Positions 1 through 7,392 of a stretch of DNA of 10,618 nucleotides are shown here, piece by piece (position 1 is the stretch's first letter; every line of letters begins with the position of its first letter). The notes beneath the pieces were generated by a model. It was not told the origin of the DNA and made no database searches. It worked only from the letters and a program-made list of their open reading frames with translations. Origin of the DNA: Goniomonas avonlea (lineage: Eukaryota > Cryptophyceae > Goniomonadida > Goniomonadaceae); assembly GCA_003573635.1 (NCBI GenBank), contig QUTJ01031273.1, forward strand, positions 1 through 10,618, given 5' to 3'. The position numbers were made by a program, and so were the translations under genes.

Positions 1-217
1 GGTGAGCGAGGGAGAGGGGGGAGAGAGAGGGGGGGGGCAAACCCCGGAGGAACCTGTTGAGCCCTTCGCGAGAGAGAAACAGTTCCAGGAAAAAGTCACT
101 GGTTGTCCCCACGCTCAGTAAGGGGCGCTTGACAAATCCGATTACACGAGAGAAACGATTCCGTGGCCATAAGTCATCAGTGCAACATCAGTGCAAGAGT
201 GCGAGATTACACTTCAC
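1..217 (-). other. Unfinished kinase intron with purine tract
   Basis: After the exon ending in HSKK at 218, the minus strand continues with GTGAAG, a good donor. No exon coding for the expected V-Y-R-D-L-K-P-E-N segment is seen before position 1, so the intron is over 217 nt. It holds short repeats (TTGCACTGATG twice; two related segments of the type GGAA-c/t-GTTTCTCTC). On the plus strand, positions 1-37 are an almost pure G/A tract with eight Gs at the end. It is therefore another expanded intron, unlike the 42-54 nt introns upstream in the same gene. Confidence 0.6.
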
Positions 218-2346
218 CTTCTTGCTGTGGAGATGCCCCAAAGCTGATGCGATTTCCGCAGCGTAGATGCGGGCCCGGTCCTCGGAGAACACGCCCTCGC
301 GCTTCAAACTGTCCAGTATCGTGATTAGCGATGTTGATTAGCTACTAAAACAGCTCTGAAAACACACCCTTGAGCTCCAAACTGTCCAGTATCGTGATTA
401 GCGATGATGATTAGATCCTCCCGCAGCTTGAAAACACACCCTTGGGCTTCAAACTCTTGACCAGGGATGGCGATCAGATACCATTGGGAATGAAGAGAGA
501 GGAGAAGCTTGATGCTTAAAACTGTCAATGAATCTCACACCATGAGCTTCAAGCATCATAATCTTTCTTCCACAGTAAATTACCTGAGCCTTAATGCCAT
601 TATCAATAGTATTGGTTGATGAATTGAAAATTGTAACACATCTTGGAAACCACACCCTCGCACGTCAAACTCAGCCTCCACGCTCCATTGAGAGTGGCAG
701 CAAAAAGCGTCCGAGTGTTGAAGTTACCCGATATCACTTTCTCACCATCATAACGAGAACTGGACCTTACAATTGGCAGGAAAGTAAGGTCGGACAGGCA
801 CTTACTGGAAAAAGAGCTCGCCGCCAGACATGTAGTCCATCACCAAATAAAGCTTCTGTGGTGTCTGGAACGCATACTCTGCAAGCATGGCATATCAGTG
901 ACTGGAACGCACACTCTGCTAGGCATCACATAGCAGTGACTGGAACGCACACTCTGCAAGGCATGGCATATCAGTGACTGGAAGCTCACGGGTGAGACCG
1001 ACAGCGTGAGGCAGCAGGACAGGATGGCACGGTGCTTGACACTGTGATCCATCCTACTGCTCCCCATTGGCACTCAACAGCTGAGAGAGATTGAGAGACA
1101 GAGAGCCACACGCACTGAGAGTAACAATGAAGGGGTGTCCGACGTCCTCCAGCGTGTGGCGCTCGGACTTGGTGTGCTCGACTTGGTTCTTGGCCATGAC
1201 CCTGATCTGTGAATTAGGCCCAGCGGATACGAAGGTTGCACGCACAATTCCTTCTGGAGCGTCTTCATGGCAAAAATCTCTCCAGAGTCCTTTTTCTTCA
1301 CCAACATGACCTGCAAGATGTCATTTGACGCAAGAACGCGACGGGCTTCGCACCTTGCCGAAGCTGCCCTTCCCCAAGACTTTCAGAAGTTCCTGCAAAA
1401 CCGGGTAAGGAACCGCCGAGGAACCAGGGGAAAATCGCCAACTCACGAAGTCATCCGCTGTTGCTTTGCTGCTGACGAAGGCACCAGTTGTTGGGGATAC
1501 CACATCTGCCTTTGCGCCAGCGGCATCAGCTGCGGGAGGGGCTGCGGCCGCGGCTGGTGCGCTGGCTGCACTAGCCGGCGCCCCTGCCGCCACTCCCGCT
1601 CCACCGTCAGCCGCTGCACCTCCTACAACGTATCAAACCCTGGAACAAATTTGAACCAAAGTACCTGCAGGAGCTGCCGAAGGTGACGCAGCGCCGGCTG
1701 GTGCAGGTGACTGCGGCTACATGAGGAGAGGAAGGGACAAGAAACAGCTTTTTTTTACTTACTCGGTGTACACCCTGAGTCCGAGCCTGCTGCTTGGTAA
1801 TCACAAGCTTGTTCAGGTCGGTCACGTCCTGAATGATGCATGAGTGACGAATCGCAGCCAGCGCAGGGTTACCGTGTTTTCAACCGGAAGAACTCGACTC
1901 TCAGATGTTTGGACAGCTTCTGTCACGATTCGAACAATTTCCTGGCATTTTGGCGTCTGAAAGTAGTAATCGTAGTCATCGATGACGTGCATGACAAATT
2001 TGCTGACTGCTGCATTAATTGTAATACTGTGCAGCTTGGCCAGGGTGATTCTGCGTTTGCACTTAAAACTTCCTGCTTTGACATTGTAGCAGCTTCGGGT
2101 TGTGCAGATCAAAACCCGCTGCTGGGCCTTTCCCTTTCGATTGACCTTGTCAACCTTCTCAGAAAAGAGAATTTTCTCATTTCCGGCACCTGCAACAACA
2201 ACTCTTGAATACCATGGAATCATAACATAAATTTCGAGCTTACTATGGCTGGCAAGCATCTTCATGACCTTTGGGTTGCTCGCCAACTGCAGGTAATCGG
2301 TAGCAGGCGCAGCCATTGTGTTGTCACTGTTTGACGGATAACTCAT
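218..2346 (-). CDS. AGC-family Ser/Thr protein kinase with N-terminal myosin TH1-like domain (3'-partial, ten exons visible)
   Basis: Likely a membrane-recruited AGC kinase (PKA/PKB/S6K-type). Exons read on the minus strand: 2346-2244, 2189-1873, 1828-1763, 1716-1665, 1622-1447, 1392-1354, 1310-1246, 1201-1116, 878-806, 308-218. They keep one frame for about 356 residues. Residues ~36-140 resemble the myosin TH1 (PH-fold) domain, with [20 protein letters not shown] and a basic KCKRRI strand. Residues ~163-235 are an Ala/Pro-rich linker. The kinase domain starts near 237 with [17 protein letters not shown], then AMK (ATP-binding Lys ~267), an alpha-C Glu in HTKSER, the hinge [19 protein letters not shown], and [15 protein letters not shown]. 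The catalytic loop (HRD/YRD) is not in the window; the next intron runs off the edge. Introns are 54, 44, 46, 42, 54, 43, 44, 237 and 497 nt, all GT-AG. The start is ATG at 2346 or the in-frame ATG at 2316. The first 54-nt intron is a multiple of three with no stop, so it may be retained. Confidence 0.88.
281..680 (-). repeat. Degenerate ~72-bp tandem array copying a 3' splice junction and exon start
   Basis: The true exon begins at 308 (minus strand) after GGACAG. Its first ~27 nt and the ~30 nt of intron before it recur inside the 497-nt intron. Copies are near 351-413, 424-481, 526-563 and 639-678, with the shared core (plus strand gcttcaaactg) at about 301, 374, 446, 546 and 661. Spacing is therefore 73, 72, ~100 and ~115 bp, decaying with distance. 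The intron part of copy 1 differs from that of the true junction at one base in 30. Read in the splice frame, copies give [18 protein letters not shown] and LTCEGVVSK against the real [10 protein letters not shown] stop codon follows in each of these three. Confidence 0.8.
865..985 (-). repeat. 37-38-bp tandem repeat carrying acceptor plus exon-start copies
   Basis: Unit starts (plus strand ctgga) lie at 865, 902, 940 and 978, so the period is 37-38 bp with about 3.2 copies. On the gene (minus) strand each unit contains TTGCAG or TAGCAG followed by AGTGTGCGTTCCAG. The true exon starts at 878 with AGTATGCGTTCCAG, so the intronic copies reproduce the splice site and the first 14 exon bases with one mismatch. 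The array lies in the 237-nt intron (1115-879) between the exons coding for HPFIVTL and [15 protein letters not shown]. Confidence 0.85.
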
Positions 2347-2351
2347 CGTTA
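2317..2351. promoter_or_regulatory. Shared start region of divergent kinase and membrane-protein genes
   Basis: The minus-strand kinase can start at ATG 2346 or 2316, and the plus-strand membrane protein at ATG 2352 or 2400. The outer pair leaves 5 bp between start codons; the inner pair leaves 83 bp. In either case transcription of one gene must begin within or beyond the 5' part of the other. No TATA or other core promoter motif was recognised. Confidence 0.4.
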
Positions 2352-3610
2352 ATGAATAGCCCAAAGACGATACCCAAACTTCCCAAAGCATCGAAAGCTA
2401 TGGAGGCGGCGGTGAAACCACCGGCGAAACCAACGGGACGGGCAGAATACCATCGAAAGCATTTTTGGGTCTTGGCAGTATCAGGGTGTTTTGCGCCTCT
2501 TGCAGTGATTTTTCTTCTGATTTTCGAAGCCCGGACCGGCCTGTCGTGCTCGGGAGACATCTGTAGCCTGCAGAGCAGGTCGCTTCTTAGCGTTTGGGGT
2601 TTATGGCCGGCAAAAGATGGGTTGTATTTCAGGATCCGTGACATAGATGAATTTGAGGTTGTTTCAGAGCCGGTTTTCATCTACCGCAAGCGAGGACCAG
2701 AGGGGGTCTCCGCGTATGGGGTGATGCTCCGAAAGCTCGTTTCGCTGTTCTGACTGTGGAGTGCAGGTGTATCTCAAGTTTAAAGATTCAAGACCAAGCC
2801 TGTTGCTTGACCAAGTGACTTCAGAAAAAAAGGCTCGATTTCGGACGGCTGAAACCAAGCAGTACTTGTCAGCAGCGCGGAGTGGGCGACAACAGCATTA
2901 TCTGGTGTATGATGACTATTCCGCACTATGCAATGGCTTTTCCATCATCAGTATTCTTATACTGTTGCTGGCAACCCTGTACTCGTGTTTTTACGACGAC
3001 CACATCTTTGACTTTGACAACGGGATCGTGACTCTTTCACGTCGAAGTTTGGCCGGTTGTTGTTGGTTGAACCGGTACGCGCTCAGTGAGTTCATCGGAG
3101 CGCAGCGTCTTCAAGGCAAGGATGGGCGAAAGCTAACTTTTGGAATTGTGCTTGTTTTCAAGGAGAGCAACAGGAATCCAGGTTTGGGTTTTTCTCGGTC
3201 GAACAGACACTCACGCCTTTGCAGTTGAAGTCTGGTTTGGGACGTCGGGTTCAGCTCCCCGAGAGATGAGGCGCACTCTGCGTGATCTGCGTGCATGGTT
3301 CAAAACTGCTCTGGATGAGCGTCGTTGTGAGTTCTCTGCTCTGTTCTTTGTTGTCTCTCTCTCTGTGTGTGGCCCGTCCTCGGTGTCACCTAACGGACGC
3401 AACGCTGCCGTCGCAACACAGCTTGTGGAACAACCGCTTCTGACTCCCCTTCCAGCTTGGGGCTCACCCACGACATCAACACCTCCGAAGAACCGCCGGC
3501 GACTCATCCATGGTGTAGCGGACCGTCCAGAGCTCCCGTCGCCGCTCCGTATGGACGCCCACGTCGCCCACATTGACTTTTCCGATGACGAAGCTGAGGA
3601 CGATCGTTGA
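2352..3610 (+). CDS. Two-pass membrane protein of unknown function
   Basis: Proposed exons are 2352-2720, 2767-3181, 3225-3326 and 3456-3610, giving about 346 residues. Introns are 46, 43 and 129 nt; the last is a multiple of three and may be retained (389 residues). The N terminus is Lys/Pro-rich. A first hydrophobic segment spans ~38-59 (WVLAVSGCFAPLAVIFLLIF), and a second ~181-199 (FSIISILILLLATLYSCF). About 120 polar residues separate them, and ~145 residues follow. The post-membrane part begins FDFDNGIVTLSRR and alternates beta-like stretches (RKLTFGIVLVFKE, VEVWFG) with a final helix (MRRTLRDLRAWFKTAL). This suggests a PH-like or YcxB-like fold, by look only. The tail ends in acidic HIDFSDDEAEDDR. 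The start could also be Met17 (2400). I do not recognise a family. It is divergent from the kinase gene. Confidence 0.75.
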
Positions 3611-4170
3611 AGCCACAGGCGGGTTGCTTGCTCTCTTTGTACCTGCTCACTGAGCCACTGTTTGGAGGGCCACCGAGTCGGCCTCACTTGGCCCTTCTCC
3701 GATGGTGGTGTGGTCGCTCTGGATCTGCTTCAGCCTCTGGCATTGACTTGTTTAGAGGTTGTTGAGTGCGCCTCCCGTGGCCTTTTGATTTTCCCGATAC
3801 GCCCCCCCCCCCTTCGCCCTATCTTTCTCCGTCAATATCTTTTCAGTCCATCTTGCTCCCCTCTATCGTTCTTCCCTTCTCCGTTTCACCCCCCGTATCT
3901 TCCTCCTTCCCCTTCTCCACAGCTTTCTCCTCCACTCTCCGCGTCCGTCCCTCTAGTGTGCTCACTCTTGACCGTGACCCCTCGAGGAGGAGCCTTGCAG
4001 CCGGACTGTGTTGCCCGATGCTTCTCTCACTCACCCACGACTGTTTGGGCTGAGTCGCCTCGCCGCCCCCGCACGACTTCATTGACTTTCGCTGACCCCT
4101 GAGGACGTTGAACGCTGCACTGCTCTGATCTGTCTACCTCTGCCATTTTTTTTAGGGCGACCGCCGCGCA
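3611..4170 (+). other. 3' flank with long pyrimidine-rich tract
   Basis: No gene recognised. From about 3788 to 3950 the plus strand is almost entirely C and T, including ten Cs near 3801, interrupted by a few purines. Open frames here are rich in Ser/Pro/Leu on the plus strand and Gly/Glu/Arg on the minus strand, as expected from composition alone. It may belong to the 3' untranslated region of the membrane-protein gene. A run of eight Ts followed by AGGG occurs at about 4147-4157. Confidence 0.5.
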
Positions 4171-4313
4171 TATTCATTTTATAATCAAATACAAACGTCC
4201 TCATGCACGTGAGGTGAATGTGAAAACCTCATTGACAGAGGCCGTCGGTCGACTTCTGACCCACGCCACTGATATTAATTTTTTATAATCGAATACAAAC
4301 GTCCTCATGCACG
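4171..4313 (+). repeat. Pair of ~40-bp direct repeats
   Basis: A 39-bp A/T-rich segment at 4171-4209 recurs at 4273-4313 with a few differences. The last 20 bases of both copies, acaaacgtcctcatgcacg with its preceding t, are identical. The copies are about 103 bp apart and lie in sequence with no recognised gene. Confidence 0.8.
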
Positions 4314-4380
4314 GAACCGCCGAAGCGACACGAGGACCACGGAATGTTCATCTGAAGCTTCGTGTGACAGTGCAGACATG

Positions 4381-4540
4381 CGTTCACGAACGTTCGCAGA
4401 GGCCATCCGTCCATCAGAGCGATAGTCTACTCCGTATGAACGTTCACGCACACCAGAGCGTGACGTTTGCATGAACGTTCACGACATCAGAGTCACTGTT
4501 GGGGACGTTACGTTCACAGCGCGACACTGACATGAACATC
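4381..4540. repeat. Cluster of palindromic TGAACGTTCACG motifs
   Basis: The palindrome TGAACGTTCA plus CG occurs exactly at 4437-4448 and 4472-4483, 35 bp apart. A variant with CGTTCACGAACGTTCG is at 4381-4396. Shortened forms (ACGTTCACAG near 4509, ATGAACATCCTCG near 4532) continue the series. Between them come CAGAGCGTGAC and CAGAGTCACTG, so this is a degenerate ~35-bp repeat with an internal inverted repeat. Confidence 0.65.
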
Positions 4541-4571
4541 CTCGCCATGCCACCAGGCGTTCCGATCACAG

Positions 4572-4660
4572 GAACATTCGCGACGAGTGCGAGCGGTCAC
4601 GTGAGCAATCAGTTCACAAGAACATTCGCGACGAGTGCGAGCGGTCACGTGAGCAATCAG
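4572..4660. repeat. 48-bp tandem duplication
   Basis: The 40 bp from 4573 to 4612 (aacattcgcgacgagtgcga and onward to gagcaatcag) are repeated exactly at 4621-4660, period 48. The unit includes the palindrome TCACGTGA. The sequence is open in more than one frame, but I see no protein family and treat it as non-coding. Confidence 0.85.
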
Positions 4661-4781
4661 CGTTGAAACGTCGCAGGAGCGCAATATTTCGGCAGAGCTC
4701 CTCCTGTGTGTCGGATTCCGTCGAACCCAAATCCTACCCGTTCCACTTTTGTGCGTCATCCAAGCGTCCATTGACAGGATG

Positions 4782-5025
4782 CTTGACACGAATGTCCTCT
4801 TGGGTGTCGACTGTGTACTGGTGACTGCGGAAGGAGGGATTAGACCCAGAGGAATCTTTAAGAGGGAGATGACCCCCACAGAAGTCAGTGAGTGAGTGAG
4901 TGAGTGAGTGAGTGAGATAGAGTGACAAGAATGTCTTCCTGGGTGTCGACGGTGTACTGGTGACTGCGGAAGGAGGGTGAGACCCTGAGCAGCACTCAGA
5001 GGAATCTTCAAGAGGGGGATGACAC
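4782..5025. repeat. ~140-bp imperfect direct duplication
   Basis: The segment at ~4782-4875 recurs at ~4922-5020. Shared landmarks are aatgtc-ctcttgggtgtcgac against aatgtcttcctgggtgtcgac, then tgtactggtgactgcggaag, then agaggaatctt-aagaggg and ggatgac. The second copy carries an extra ~14 bp (cctgagcagcactc region). The two copies are separated by a TGAG microsatellite. Confidence 0.8.
4889..4916. repeat. (TGAG)7 microsatellite
   Basis: Seven perfect TGAG units lie between the two copies of the ~140-bp duplication. Confidence 0.95.
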
Positions 5026-5027
5026 AG

Positions 5028-5205
5028 AGAGAGGGAGGGAGGGAGAGAGAGAGCGAGAGAGGGGGTGTGGGAGGGAGGGAGAGAGAGAGTGGGAGGGAGA
5101 GAGAGAGCGAGAGAGGGGGTGTGGGAGGGAGGGAGAGAGAGAGTGGGAGGGAGAGAGAGAGCGAGAGAGGGGGGGAGGGAGGGAGGGAGGGAGGGAGAGA
5201 GGGCG
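5028..5205. repeat. Purine-only 54-bp minisatellite
   Basis: The plus strand is almost entirely G and A. The marker GCGAGAGAGGGGG starts at 5053, 5107 and 5161, so the period is 54 bp. Each unit contains GGGTGTGGGAGGGAGGGAGA and a GTGGGAGGGAGA block, and the array ends in a (GGGA)n run at ~5175-5197. Because 54 is a multiple of three, all six frames stay open over long stretches and give artificial Arg/Glu/Gly or Ser/Leu/Pro repeats. I do not call a protein. Confidence 0.9.
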
Positions 5206-5577
5206 ACCGCGACTGGGCATGAGGACAGTGTTACCGGCAGACGCAGAGTCATGCTCATCACGGTCTCTGCCTCCCTCTCCCGCAACCACTCTTCTCCCTT
5301 GTCTTGCTGCCTCCCTCTCTCTCACACTGCCTGCCAGCGTCTCCCGCAACCTGGTGTAGCGGATAGCGGTGGACACTGACGAATACCGGCTTTAGTCCTT
5401 CTGTCCTTTTGCTATTTCAGGGATCGATGCACAGACGTGACGTCATGCCCACATACGTGTGTGTGAGGGACGGAGACAGAGCGAGAGCGCGCCGGTGTGC
5501 GTTTTGATGTGTGTGTGTGTGTGTGTGCGTGTGAGAACGAGCGATGGCGTGCGAGATGGTGTGTTGTGTCAGAAAGC
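5206..5577. other. Gene-free spacer with pyrimidine-rich stretch and TG repeat
   Basis: After the purine array the composition flips, with C/T-rich sequence at ~5262-5350. A (TG)10 dinucleotide tract lies at 5508-5527 within a GT/GA-rich region. No gene, RNA or promoter is recognised. It lies just downstream of the minus-strand repeat-protein gene and may include its 3' untranslated region. Confidence 0.5.
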
Positions 5578-7203
5578 CTATCGATGCGGTGCTCTTTGAT
5601 TGCTTCTCAGGGCGCCACAACAACATTTGCTACGGTGGTTCGATATATAATTTGAGATAAGATCGAATTCAGTTGAGTTAGCTTTCAGTAGTTTCCTGAG
5701 ATCAATCAGAGATTGTGAACTTTGCATCGTGCCCACATTATGCATTGCCGTTGTGCTGCAATGGTATCCCCTAAGTGTGTACCTGCCCGTGCCGAGGACA
5801 CCCGAGTCCATATCAACCACCACAACGTTGATGAGGTGCTCTCCAGAAGCAAGTGGGGGCAGAGCGAACACGCCCGCCGCCTCGAAGTTCGTCTGCTCTG
5901 CTACGAACGACTGATTCACGTAGAGAAGAGTTTTGAAGCCTGTTATCGACGGGTGAGCTCCACAGCGATAGTGACCACAGATGCAACCGGACCACTGCGA
6001 CGAGCGTGCATGTTATGGGTGTGTGCACATGTCACCTGGCGGCAGTTCCAAGTTGACAGCGTCATAAGACACGAGTCGGCTCCCATCTCCGCTGAGGGTG
6101 ACCTGCGTCAAAAGTTTTAGACCCTCCTCCTAGAATGACCAAATCATAGCCGTACCTGGACCCGGACATGTGGGACAGTTTGCTCAATGTTATCATCATC
6201 CCTGCTGGCTTTAGGTGCGTCCCAGTCATCACCTGGCTGGGCTGCGAGAATATCGAGATCGGGCAGCAGGGTCACATCGAACTCCACGGACCCGGTGGCA
6301 AGGCGCTCGCCTGTTGATAGGTCAAATTTCGCATGGGACGAGGGAGAAATACCTTGCGGATCACTGATATCCACGCGTGCTGAGTTGCGGCCTTGCTTCA
6401 CACTGGCCGTGAGCACGAACATGCCACGGGAGTGAAAGTTGCTCTGTCTGGCGGATGGCACATCGTTGATGGCCAACGAAGCAATGAAACCTGGTAGAAT
6501 GCATAAGTTCTTGGATGTGGTGCTTAGTCTCACCTTCTGGAAGGTCGAACTTGGCACGCCATGACACAGAATGCTCCGAAACCTGTATCAAGTCAGATTT
6601 GCGACTCGACAACTTCGCGAGAACACGACCTGAACCTCGACATTGCCTGCGCAAAATGGAGTGAGGAAGAGCAAGAGCTTGTTAACAACGCACCAATTCC
6701 CGGAGTACAATGGACTTTTTCGACAGAAGCGACAAATGTGAGCAGCCCCATCCCAAGGAGCCGCTCATTTTGGTCAACCACGAGGACGTTCGCGAGGTTG
6801 TCACCTGCAACCAGTGCAGGTTGAACATCAAACTGCCCACGCGCATCCAGATTGCTTTGCTGCCCGATTAGAATCCCGTTGACATACAGCATTGCTTGGA
6901 ACCCTGCAGGTGCAGTTTAGTCGGCACGGCCCAAACCCGAAGCGGACCTGAGGGCAGCTCTCCAAGATTGATCGCGTCATAAAATAAAGTGCTTCCCTCA
7001 ATAAACTGTTGGGAAGTTAATTTAAGAAGAAGGGACGTGACACTGACCCGAAGGCTCACACCGTGTCTGCTTTGTGGATGAGCTACAGCTGAGGAAAGAG
7101 TCAGATAGAGGCTCGACAGTGGGAGCGAACCTGTCGCCAAGTGTGCCAGTGCCACAACAATAAGAAGGTGCCACTGCGGGAAGGAGAGTCTTATAATTGG
7201 CAT
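5578..7203 (-). CDS. Secreted or membrane-anchored protein with three Ig-like repeats
   Basis: Exons, read down the minus strand: 7203-7131, 7088-7048, 7005-6948, 6903-6694, 6646-6630, 6582-6534, 6490-6353, 6310-6156, 6102-6036, 5939-5783, and a doubtful last exon 5695-5578. Introns are 42, 42, 44, 47, 47, 43, 42, 53, 96 and ~87 nt, all GT-AG and in phase. A signal peptide is likely (MPIIRLSFPQWHLLIVVALA, then HLAT). Three diverged modules follow, each with a strand ending at (L/P)P(S/E/P)GF, then LYVNG or equivalent, N-L/F-D-x-x-G-x-F, and a V-x-V-x-D strand ending near L-x-G/T-G. The (V)NG...GxF...LxxGxN...VxVxD pattern recalls the Ig-like domains of bacterial surface and glucodextranase-B proteins; that assignment is tentative. 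An acidic spacer (DDWDAPKASRDDDN) lies between modules 2 and 3. The C terminus after 5783 is unsure. Function unknown, probably extracellular. Confidence 0.75.
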
Positions 7204-7392
7204 CGAACCGTGGACATTCGGTCTTGGTGTGTCTTCAGCCTACCCGTCCGCGACTCGACACGGACCACAGCGGCACAGCCACCGCCCAGTTTTACTTTTC
7301 GGGCAACATACAAACACGCAACAAAAACGGATAGGGTTTTGGGTAGAGCTCGTTAACGTTGGAGGGTGTGACACACATCAAACAAGTGGGCG
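7204..7392. promoter_or_regulatory. Short divergent promoter region
   Basis: These 189 bp separate the start codons of the minus-strand repeat protein (7203) and the plus-strand complex I subunit (7393). They must hold both start regions. No TATA box or recognisable motif was found. Confidence 0.35.

Noticed and set aside
281-985. The repeat arrays as a CRISPR array
   Set aside because: The units are degenerate, directly tandem without unique spacers, lie inside introns of a kinase gene, and the DNA is eukaryotic.
1840-2208. Plus-strand open frame of 122 codons opposite the TH1 exon
   Set aside because: It is the antisense shadow of a well-supported exon with clear family similarity on the minus strand.
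3662-4102. Plus-strand open frame of 146 codons and overlapping 95- and 79-codon frames
   Set aside because: It covers the pyrimidine tract. The translation is low-complexity Pro/Ser/Leu, it begins well after the stop of the membrane-protein gene, and the other frames are equally open.
4514-5376. Long minus-strand open frames rich in Ser, Leu and Pro (165, 183 and 122 codons)
   Set aside because: They lie on the purine-only 54-bp minisatellite and the TGAG/140-bp duplication. Several frames on both strands are open at once with repetitive translations, which is a composition effect and not evidence of a gene.
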